A DNA stretch of 62,390 nucleotides, from assembly GCF_002087335.1 (NCBI RefSeq), contig NZ_MWVJ01000047.1:1-62390 (forward strand). Reading direction: 5' to 3'. The translations under genes and the position numbers were made by a program. Of this stretch, positions 55,843 through 62,390 are shown piece after piece. Source of the DNA: Pseudophaeobacter leonis (lineage in GTDB: Bacteria > Pseudomonadota > Alphaproteobacteria > Rhodobacterales > Rhodobacteraceae). The notes below the pieces were generated by a model, which saw nothing but the letters and a program-made list of their open reading frames with translations, made no database searches and was not told where the DNA came from. The number at the start of each line of letters is the position of its first letter. Position 1 is the stretch's first letter.

Positions 55843-57033
55843 TCATTTGCCCTTGATCCGCACCGTGAAACTGGTGCGCGCACCGGGAGGAGGCGGTGGG
55901 AAAGGCGCCGCGCGCCGCACCTGCGCCAGCGCTATGCCATCGAGCTTACCAGAGCCGGAACTGCGCGCCAGACTAACAGATGCGACGCCACCGCCAGATG
56001 TGATGGAAAAGCGCACCAATGCCTCGCCGCGCACATCGGCCCGCCGTTTGGCACGCTGAATGCGCCGCATCACCAGCCCGGCATAGTTGCTGGCCGCAGC
56101 ATTGCCCTGCACCTTGGCACTGCCGCCTGTGGTTTGGGCCTGCCCGCCCGGCTGACTGCGGGTTGAGCTCGCCACGCCGCGCGTTGCATTCACATTCCCA
56201 TTGCCCCGTGGTTTTGCACTTGTTTTCTGAGCGGACTTTGGCGCAGGTTTCGGGTCAGTGCGGCGCACCACCTCGGGCTTTGGACGCTCTGGCGGACGCA
56301 GGGATTCGGTGACCGGAGGGCTTTGCGGCTCTGGTGGCTGCACGTTGGCCTCAACAGGCTGGGTCGCCGCAACAGGATCGGCGGCCATCTCGGGTTCTGG
56401 GGTTGCCAGCGGTTTCTGAATTGCAACCGGCTGTTGGGTTTGCACCGGATCCGCAGCTTGCGCCGCTGGTGGCGTTGGCAAAGGTTCTGGCGCGGGGGCG
56501 GCGTCCTTGGTCACACTCGGGTCCAGGGCCTGTTCAATGACGGGTGTAACCCCCTCCAGCACCTCAGCAGAAACCTCGACCGCTGTTAGCTCAGGCGGTT
56601 TCGCGACAACCGGCTCAGGCTTGGTCTGCGACAGCACAAGCGGCACACCGCCCGCCACGGCCTGAATTGGGGTCACAGGTTTCACCAGTTCAACTGGTTC
56701 TGGCCTCTGTACCGGGGTGGGTTTGGCAACCGTGACCTGTGGCGTTTGCACCGGTTGAATGGGCGGCATTGGCTGAACAGGCTGGACTTTGGGCAGCTCC
56801 TGCACAGCAGGCGCCACCTCGGCCTGTTGCGGGGTTTCGACACCTGCGGCCATATTGGCAAAACTGCTGCCCTGGGCCGCAAGGGCCGTATTGCCGCCTG
56901 CCTGCTCAACAGGACTGGTTTGGTTTTGCAGCGCAAATGCGGCGTGCAGGCCCAGCGCCAGGGCCAAAGCCAGAATACCCGCAAGAAGCGACTGTGGCAC
57001 CTCAAGCGCCGGGGGGGCGATCTGCACCGACAT
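55843..57033 (-). CDS. tonB: Energy transducer TonB
   Basis: 396 aa. One N-terminal membrane helix (SLLAGILALALALGLHAAFA), then a very long Pro/Val/Gln-rich periplasmic region (for example QPVQPMPPIQPVQTPQVTV), then a C-terminal TonB domain from about 315: YAGLVMRRIQRAKRRADVRG, ALVRFSITSGGGVASVSLAR and FPPPPPGARTSFTVRIKGK. It links proton-motive force from ExbBD to the outer-membrane receptor. ATG 57033 chosen; TTG 57039 overlaps the upstream exbD stop and would add two residues. Last gene of the receptor-exbBD-tonB operon. Confidence 0.9.
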   Translation of the reverse strand: MSVQIAPPALEVPQSLLAGILALALALGLHAAFALQNQTSPVEQAGGNTALAAQGSSFANMAAGVETPQQAEVAPAVQELPKVQPVQPMPPIQPVQTPQVTVAKPTPVQRPEPVELVKPVTPIQAVAGGVPLVLSQTKPEPVVAKPPELTAVEVSAEVLEGVTPVIEQALDPSVTKDAAPAPEPLPTPPAAQAADPVQTQQPVAIQKPLATPEPEMAADPVAATQPVEANVQPPEPQSPPVTESLRPPERPKPEVVRRTDPKPAPKSAQKTSAKPRGNGNVNATRGVASSTRSQPGGQAQTTGGSAKVQGNAAASNYAGLVMRRIQRAKRRADVRGEALVRFSITSGGGVASVSLARSSGSGKLDGIALAQVRRAAPFPPPPPGARTSFTVRIKGK

Positions 57034-57035
57034 GT

Positions 57036-57422
57036 TCAAAGTGCCCTTTCGGAAATCAGCACCACCCGCCCGGCCCCGGCCGCGCGCAGCGCATTGCCAA
57101 TCTGCACCAGATCTTTGGCCGGCAGGGCCCGGTCCGGAACGATTTTCACGGTTTCACGTGCCTCGGGTGACAGCCCTGCCATGTAGCTCTGGGCATCGAC
57201 AACAGCGGCGCCACGCAGCGACAACCGTCCATCCGCATGCACCACCAGCGTATCGGGGGGCTCGCGCCCTTCGAGATCAGCGGTTTCGACCAGTGCCAGA
57301 TCCTTGTCGATCGGAGGCGCCAGCGTGCCGGCAATCATGAAGAAGATCAGCATCAAAAATACGATATTGATCAGCGCGATTGTCGGCTCTTTCTGGGTCA
57401 AAGCAGGGGCTTTTAGCTGCAT
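57036..57422 (-). CDS. Biopolymer transporter ExbD, second copy
   Basis: 128 aa. One membrane helix near the N-terminus (TIALINIVFLMLIFFMIAGT) with a short cytoplasmic lead and a periplasmic domain. The ExbD/TolR helix normally carries a proton-relay Asp near its start; here that place reads ALIN, so Asn seems to replace it, unlike the partner at 57426-57809, which has LIDV. This copy may be a non-relay subunit, which is inference. Three-base gap to the neighbour upstream. Confidence 0.85.
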   Translation of the reverse strand: MQLKAPALTQKEPTIALINIVFLMLIFFMIAGTLAPPIDKDLALVETADLEGREPPDTLVVHADGRLSLRGAAVVDAQSYMAGLSPEARETVKIVPDRALPAKDLVQIGNALRAAGAGRVVLISERAL

Positions 57423-57425
57423 GCG

Positions 57426-57809
57426 TCAGCCCAGTACTACGGTTTGCAGCTTTTCCACCTGACGCAGAGCGGCCAGCAGATCCACCAGCCGCTGTGACGA
57501 GGCCTCTGCATCCGGGCTGATGAGGACAAGATGGCCCCGGCTGTCCTGTGGCTGGCTGCGCACCAGATCGGCGATGCGCCCGAGATCCACCGACTGGCCA
57601 TGCAGCGGCAAATCTTTGGCCCCAAGGGTGACAAACAGTTTCTGGCGATCATCGGCCGCCGCGGCCTTGCCTGCCGCCATCAGCTCAACCTCGCCAAATT
57701 TGGAAAAGGTCGAGGTCAGCATGAAAAACAACAGCAGCAAAAAGATCACATCAATCAGCGAGGTCATCGACATGCGTCCCCGCCGCGGCCCCTGCAGCTT
57801 AACCGGCAT
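57426..57809 (-). CDS. exbD: Biopolymer transporter ExbD
   Basis: 127 aa. N-terminal RRGRMSMTSLIDVIFLLLLF with the conserved Asp of the ExbD/TolR helix (LIDV), then the periplasmic domain (QKLFVTLGAKDLPLHGQSVD, VLISPDAEASSQRLVDLLAA). With ExbB it forms the inner-membrane proton channel that drives TonB. Its start overlaps the exbB end by eleven bases. Confidence 0.88.
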   Translation of the reverse strand: MPVKLQGPRRGRMSMTSLIDVIFLLLLFFMLTSTFSKFGEVELMAAGKAAAADDRQKLFVTLGAKDLPLHGQSVDLGRIADLVRSQPQDSRGHLVLISPDAEASSQRLVDLLAALRQVEKLQTVVLG

Positions 57810-58491
57810 GCGCCAGCGCTCCCTGCAGCGGATCCTGTTTTGCGGCGCCCAGAGTATCCGCAGTCAGACCCGTCTGGGCCTGCTGCGGAGCAAAGCCCAC
57901 CCGAAAGGCCCGGTTTGCAAAGACACGCTCGCGCTGCATCCGTGCCGTCAGCCAGCTGAGCACCAGTGAGGTCGGCATCGCCACAGCAAGCCCCGCCGCC
58001 GTGGTCAACAGCGCCACCCAGATGCCGCCTGCCAACAGGGAGGGGTCCACAGAAGAGCCCGCAGACTGCAGTTTTTGGAAAGCTTCGATCATCCCGATCA
58101 CGGTGCCAAAAAGCCCCATCAGGGGCGCCAGCTGCGCCACCATATCCAGGGCTCCAAGCCCCCGCTCCAGACGGGCAAACCGGTCTTCGGCTTCGGCATC
58201 AACCCGGGCTGACAACTCAGCCGTCTGATCGGCGCTCAACGCCATGCGCAGAACCGGGCTGAGATAGGAGCGGCTTTCATTCAGCGCTGCCAAGGCTGCG
58301 GACTGGTCGCCAAGGTCCCAGGCGGCGACAGCTGCTGCCAGCTGCCGGTGGCGCCCCACCCGCGCCGCCTGGTATTGCCACAGTTTGTAGAGCACCAGCG
58401 CTGCTGTCAGCACTGAGACACACAAAAGCAGCAAAACGACAGGTCCCCCAAGATCAAGAACACGCATAATCGCATCATGGATCAGGGTCAT
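57799..58491 (-). CDS. exbB: ExbB/MotA/TolQ proton channel family protein
   Basis: 230 aa from ATG 58491, which overlaps the preceding stop as TGATG. Helix 1 GGPVVLLLLCVSVLTAALVL, a cytoplasmic loop of about 85 residues including ARLERGLGALDMVAQLAPLM, helix 2 GLFGTVIGMIEAFQKLQ and helix 3 GGIWVALLTTAAGLAVAMPT, with the conserved TTAAGL-Val-Ala pattern of ExbB. Pentameric stator with ExbD. Co-transcribed with the receptor gene. Confidence 0.9.
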   Translation of the reverse strand: MTLIHDAIMRVLDLGGPVVLLLLCVSVLTAALVLYKLWQYQAARVGRHRQLAAAVAAWDLGDQSAALAALNESRSYLSPVLRMALSADQTAELSARVDAEAEDRFARLERGLGALDMVAQLAPLMGLFGTVIGMIEAFQKLQSAGSSVDPSLLAGGIWVALLTTAAGLAVAMPTSLVLSWLTARMQRERVFANRAFRVGFAPQQAQTGLTADTLGAAKQDPLQGALAHAG

Positions 58492-58937
58492 CCCAGCAAC
58501 TCCATTCCGGTCCGGCTGATCAGGGTCAGACCCTGACTGCACGCACCGTCATCCAGACCGGGTGCGCCGCAGGTTTCGGCGCCATTGATCAACACCCGGC
58601 TGATGTCGGAACAGGCCTGGGGGAACTGAAACTGCCGCACGCGCAGGCGCCGGGCAGGAAGACCCTGGAAATCCAACAGGGTCAGACGGGACCCCTGCCC
58701 CGCCGCATCGAACAGAACGGTTTCATACACCGCCTGATCAATATCCCCGTCATGGCCATTGGTCACCACAAAGGAGAGCTTGCACGTTGCCCCGACATCC
58801 TCCGCCGCACTCAGCTCGATAGAGATACCTGAGGCGTGATCTTCGGTCTTTGCCGTGGTTTCAGCCCAGGCCCCGCCTGCCCCCCCTGACAACACACAGG
58901 CTGTCAGGACGAGGGTTTTCATGCTCGGATGTCCCAT
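58488..58937 (-). CDS. Exported protein of unknown function in the receptor-exbBD-tonB operon
   Basis: 149 aa from ATG 58937, chosen because GAGAGGA stands at good distance upstream; ATG 58922 gives a more usual signal peptide (MKTLVLTACVLSGGAGGAWA). After cleavage at AWA the mature protein has about 125 residues and four Cys, with SIELSAAEDVGATCKLSFVV, VYETVLFDAAGQGSRLTLLD and GAPGLDDGACSQG. I do not recognise a named family, though proteins of this kind accompany tonB/exbB in related genomes (recollection). Probably periplasmic, with a possible role in receptor or TonB function. Confidence 0.7.
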   Translation of the reverse strand: MGHPSMKTLVLTACVLSGGAGGAWAETTAKTEDHASGISIELSAAEDVGATCKLSFVVTNGHDGDIDQAVYETVLFDAAGQGSRLTLLDFQGLPARRLRVRQFQFPQACSDISRVLINGAETCGAPGLDDGACSQGLTLISRTGMELLG

Positions 58938-58957
58938 TGGTTTCCTCTCGTTTCAGA

Positions 58958-60984
58958 TCAGAAGGTTTTTGCCAAAGTCAGCTTGAAATTGCGTCCCGTA
59001 GCATATTCGGTGGCAAGGTTTGGTTTGTACTGACGATCAAAGGCGTTCTCGATGCCAAGACGCACTTCGGTCCCTTCCAGCACGCCGCTCTGAGGGCGAT
59101 AGGTGGCGCGCAGATTGCTGACGCCGTAGCCGCCCAGGTTTTTGTTGCCATTTTCGGCCACAACCTGCTCCCAGCTCAGATCCCAGGCCTCACCGATGCG
59201 TTTGCCGAGGGTCAGACGGGCTGAGTTGGCAGGAGCATTGCTCCAGTCAGCCGAAACACCTGTCGAAGAAAGGGAGTCATAGTCGCCGTAGGCCGCGTTC
59301 AGATCGACATAGAGACCGCTGGCCATCGCATAGGTAAGCTCAAGCTCGACACCGCTGCTTTCGACTTCGCGGATGCCCGAATAGGAGGTTACATCCCAAA
59401 GGTCGGTGACAAAGATATTGGCCTTCACCTGCAGCGAGTCGTCGCCGGTAAAGACATCGCTGGTGGCATAGGACGCACCAATCTCATAGGTTTTGGATTT
59501 CTCCGGTTGCGTCATATAGCTCGCGTTGCTCAGGTCATCGAGAATAGGCAGGTTTTCGGTATAGGCCGCACTGGCAAAGACGGCCAGGCCTGAGTCAAAC
59601 TCGTAGCGTGCGGAAATTCCGCCCATCAGTGCCGAGTTGTCATAGCGGTCGCCCTGATATGTCGCAGCACCCTTGATGCTCTGATCTTCCCAGCGCAGGG
59701 CAGGACTGATGGTCCAGTTATTGCCCATATCGATGTCATCAACAATGAACAGCGCAATCCGCTCATCCGTGCCGCCTGGCACAGAAACGCTTCCCGAGGT
59801 CGGGCTGATCTGGCTCTCCAGTCGGTTTTTGCTGATCCATTCAACCCCGAACCGCAGATCATGCGAGGCGGCACCCGTCTGGAAGAACATGGCGTTTTTG
59901 ACCGTCAGCTTGTCGATGCTGTAGTCGTGATCGCCATCCAGCAGGTAGTCGGCAAACCCACCGGGATTGGTCGGCTCACTTTCAATGTAGATATCGGAGT
60001 AAGAGTACTGAACCGTCAGGTCGATCAGGTCATTGTCGACCGGGTTGTACTCATACTTCAGGGTGGCAATTTCGGACTCGGTCTGACGGTTCACATTGCC
60101 AAAATTGACAACGTTAAAGGCATCATACGGAGCGTCGAACTCGTCCGTTGCGGTCTTTTGATAGCTGAAGGTCAGCCCATGCTCATTGGCATCGCCAAAG
60201 GTGTATTTGATCTTGGCCAGACCAGAATAGGGCTCTGTCGCAGTATACTGGACCAGGTTGCCATTGCCGTCTTTATAGGCGTCGGTGTCGCGCTTGGTAT
60301 AGTTCAGCAGGACTTCGAAGTTTTCCATCGGCTGCCAGGCAAGGATCGAAGAGCTGTGATAGCCTTCGCCATTGGAGGAATAGCCAAGGGTCTGACGGAA
60401 ACGCAGACCAATTTCGCCGCCGGTAAAGTCCGACGCGTCCTTGGTCTCAAACTGCACCACACCGCCAACGATGCCGGAGCCAAATTCAAAGGTCCCCACC
60501 GTGCCGCGAATGACGGAGACGCTTTTGTACAGCGAAGGATCGGTAAACAGCTGGGTGCCGATGCGATAGATCTCTTCGGAACCGGTTGTCACACCGTCAA
60601 TGACGATGGCAACTTGTTGGTCAGTGCCATAGGTGCCGTTGGCGCCAAAACCACGAATGTTGAACCCCGAGCCCTCAGGGCGCGAGCCGTTCACCAGCGC
60701 AACGCCAGGAACGGAATCGATCAGCTCGGCAATGGTGCCCCCTGCCTGTCGTCAATCTCTTCCTGATTGATCACCGTCAGTGGCACCGCAGTGCCGATCT
60801 GCACTTCGCGTTTGCCCTGACCCAGCTCAACAGTGCCCAGGAACTCTTCATCCTGGGTCTCCGGCGGCACTCCGTCTGTCAAATCCTGCGCCATTGCGCC
60901 AGACCCGATTGTGCCTGCCCCGAAGGCCAGCCCCAACACGGAAACGGTCCCCAGCAAATGCTGCGTCAGCCGTAAATTCGCCAT
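58958..60984 (-). pseudogene. TonB-dependent outer-membrane receptor, probably for heme, one frameshift
   Basis: About 675 aa. Signal peptide 1-32 (TVSVLGLAFGAGTIGSGAMA). Plug domain: REVQIGTAVPLTVINQEEID, one base missing at about 60740 in a C run (true reading DDRQGGTIAELIDSVPGV), then NIRGFGANGTYGTDQQVAIV and SVIRGTVGTFEFGSGIVGGV. A 22-strand barrel follows, ending RNFKLTLAKTF with the usual C-terminal Phe. The divergent hmuS and hmuT and the operon's exbBD-tonB suggest heme as ligand, although the FRAP/NPNL heme motifs are not obvious. ATG 60984. Confidence 0.85.
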
Positions 60985-61062
60985 CTCATGTCCCTTTGCA
61001 TCTTTGGTCTTTTAACCGATGCTTGCAGGTTGGGCTGGCGCGGTAATTTCTGGTGTTTCTGT

Positions 61063-61080
61063 TGGAATCTATAAATTCCA
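61063..61080. promoter_or_regulatory. Palindrome between divergent heme-uptake operons, possible iron-responsive site
   Basis: TGGAAT (61063-61068), CTATAA, ATTCCA (61075-61080) is a perfect inverted repeat in the 254-base gap between the receptor gene and hmuS. Its shape (GAAT-N6-ATTC) recalls the iron-control element bound by Irr in alphaproteobacteria. Binding is inference. Confidence 0.45.
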
Positions 61081-61238
61081 CTTGAGCCTGATAGTAAAGG
61101 TGATAAAAACAGTCAACATAAATTATGAACTGCTGAACTGGCAGTTGCCAGCCTGTATCCTGCGCCATCAATGACTGCGTAATGTATAGAGCCAGCCCTT
61201 TCCCGCACCAACACATGCAACTCTGAAAGGGCCCTTAC

Positions 61239-62327
61239 ATGAGCCTTCCTCTCCCGCTGGAGCCGCAGGCTATTCGCCAGCTGCGCCATGATAATGCCAA
61301 AATGCGTGACCGCGATTTTGCCGCTCAGTTTCAAATTTCCGAAGCCCAGCTTGTTGCCGCTTATGTCGGTGAGGGAGTGACCCGTCTCAATGCCGACATT
61401 GACCTGATCTTTCCCCGGCTGGCCGATCTGGGTGAGGTCATGGCCCTGACCCGCAACGAGTCCTGCGTCAACGAAAAGGTTGGGGTCTACAGCAACTATC
61501 ACCCGGGCAAACATGCCTCTATGGTGCTGACCCCAGAGATCGACCTGCGTCTCTTTCCCCGCCATTTTGTCTCGGCCTTTGCGGTAGAGCGCAGTGGCGA
61601 CAAAGGCCCCCGCCGCTCGATCCAGTTCTTTGATGCTGCCGGCGACCCGGTGCACAAGGTCCATCTGCGCGAGGCCTCCGATGTTGCGGCCTGGGCTGCA
61701 CTCGTCAGTGATCTGGCTCTGGCCGAACAGGCGGCGCATCTTGATGTCGCCCCCCGCGAGGCCCCCGAGGCGGCAAAGGCAGATCCCGCCAAGGCAGAGC
61801 AGCTGCGCGCAGAATGGGCCAAGATGACCGACACGCATCAGTTCCGCCAGCTCACGGCAAAACTCGGCATGAACCGTTTGGGTGCCTACCGCATTGCCGC
61901 AGAGCCGCTGGCACGCGCGCTTGCGCCTGAGGCTGTGGATATGATGCTGCAGGCGGTGCGCGATCAGGGCACTGAGGTGATGATCTTTGTCGGCAATCCG
62001 GGCTGCATCCAGATCCACTCAGGGCCAGTGAAAAACCTGCGCCGCATGGGGCCATGGCAAAATATTCTCGACCCCGGCTTTGATCTGCACCTGCGCCTGG
62101 ATCACATCGCCGAAGTCTGGGCCGTCAACAAGCCCACCAAGCGCGGTGCCGCCATCTCGGTTGAGGCTTTTGACGCCGAAGGCCGCGCCATCCTGCAGGT
62201 CTTTGGCCGCCGGACAGACGCCCGGGACCACCGCCAGGACTGGGACCAAATCGTCGCGGCCCTGCCCTCAACTTCGGCCTCAGACAGCGCGCCTCGTGAC
62301 ACTCTTCAGACGGAGGCTGCCCAATGA
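61239..62327 (+). CDS. hmuS: Hemin-degrading factor
   Basis: 362 aa, HmuS/HemS/ChuS family with two homologous halves. N-terminal half: AKMRDRDFAAQFQISEAQLV and ALTRNESCVNEKVGVYSNYH; C-terminal half: MTDTHQFRQLTAKLGMNRLG, VMIFVGNPGCIQIHSGPVKN and LDPGFDLHLRLDHIAEVWAV. Such proteins bind heme in the cytoplasm and pass it on or degrade it. ATG 61239 starts a short distance after GAAAGGGC. ATGA overlap with the next gene. Divergent from the receptor gene, sharing an upstream palindrome. Confidence 0.93.
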   Translation: MSLPLPLEPQAIRQLRHDNAKMRDRDFAAQFQISEAQLVAAYVGEGVTRLNADIDLIFPRLADLGEVMALTRNESCVNEKVGVYSNYHPGKHASMVLTPEIDLRLFPRHFVSAFAVERSGDKGPRRSIQFFDAAGDPVHKVHLREASDVAAWAALVSDLALAEQAAHLDVAPREAPEAAKADPAKAEQLRAEWAKMTDTHQFRQLTAKLGMNRLGAYRIAAEPLARALAPEAVDMMLQAVRDQGTEVMIFVGNPGCIQIHSGPVKNLRRMGPWQNILDPGFDLHLRLDHIAEVWAVNKPTKRGAAISVEAFDAEGRAILQVFGRRTDARDHRQDWDQIVAALPSTSASDSAPRDTLQTEAAQ

Positions 62328-62390
62328 GCCCGTTTTCCATGCTGCGGGCTGGTGTAAAAACCAGCCTCTCCCTGGCGCTTTTTGCCCGCA
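62324..62390 (+). CDS. hmuT: Start of heme ABC transporter substrate-binding protein (probable hmuT), partial
   Basis: Twenty-two codons in the window: MSPFSMLRAGVKTSLSLALF and on. A basic N-region followed by a hydrophobic stretch fits a signal peptide. ATG 62324 overlaps the hmuS stop. The name rests on the usual hmuSTUV gene order, not on sequence in view. Confidence 0.55.
   Translation, partial: MSPFSMLRAGVKTSLSLALFAR

Noticed and set aside
1..62390. tRNA, rRNA or insertion-sequence genes
   Set aside because: I found no cloverleaf-like sequence, rRNA stretch, transposase frame or flanking terminal repeats; a covariance-model search would be needed to exclude small RNAs.

Overview
The window looks like chromosomal DNA of an alphaproteobacterium of the Rhodobacteraceae (Roseobacter group: Phaeobacter, Ruegeria or Leisingera-like). 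The pointers are high GC, genes packed with TGATG and ATGA overlaps, a fused indolepyruvate ferredoxin oxidoreductase, a full carbon-phosphorus lyase cluster, a nadABC operon and a heme-uptake locus with its own exbBD-tonB. I see no rRNA, tRNA, insertion sequence, phage or CRISPR. Genus is inference.

Layout. 1-10.3 kb: the end of fabI, an FKBP-type prolyl isomerase, then a forward catabolic series (haloacid dehalogenase, alpha/beta hydrolases, hydroxy-amino-acid dehydratase, pcaD, pcaB, an MFS pump, an alcohol dehydrogenase, an enolase-superfamily enzyme). 10.4-20.8 kb: ArsR regulator, a 1011-aa ABC-like protein with a decayed ATPase and a cNMP-binding tail, DUF3307 protein, Lrp/AsnC regulator divergent from indolepyruvate ferredoxin oxidoreductase, TetR regulator, GST, small methyltransferase. 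21.1-28.3 kb: peptide-type ABC transporter plus a CoA-transferase in one operon. 28.5-30.9 kb: large MscS channel. 31.3-37.9 kb: a tightly overlapped seven-gene operon (four glycosyltransferase-like proteins, a histidine phosphatase, a polysaccharide deacetylase, a second copy of the small methyltransferase family). 38.1-46.0 kb: phnM, DUF1045, phnN, L, K, J, I, H, G and the divergent regulator phnF. 46.0-48.3 kb: tungstate transporter tupBCA. 48.7-52.4 kb: nadA, nadB, nadC. 52.4-55.7 kb: CocE/NonD hydrolase and CaiB/BaiF CoA-transferase. 55.8-62.4 kb: heme uptake, with receptor, unknown exported protein, ExbB, two ExbD and TonB on the minus strand, divergent from hmuS and the start of hmuT.

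Two window-wide features matter. First, about twenty single-base indels and three in-frame stops break roughly half of the genes. In each case the other frame resumes a well-conserved protein at once, so uncorrected sequencing error is likelier than gene decay. I list these genes as pseudogenes over their full span and give each break. Second, short tandem repeats (units of about 10-16 bp) recur at the 3' ends of genes, several of them beginning at the stop codon itself. I know of no named feature class for this.

How the genes work together. PhnGHIJKLMN would break alkylphosphonates down to phosphate, with PhnF as repressor; no phnCDE transporter is in view. Tup would supply tungstate. The Ior enzyme would convert arylpyruvates to aryl-acyl-CoA under local Lrp control. 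ExbB-ExbD-TonB would energise the outer-membrane receptor, and HmuS with HmuT would handle imported heme. The glycan operon is the least understood coherent system here.
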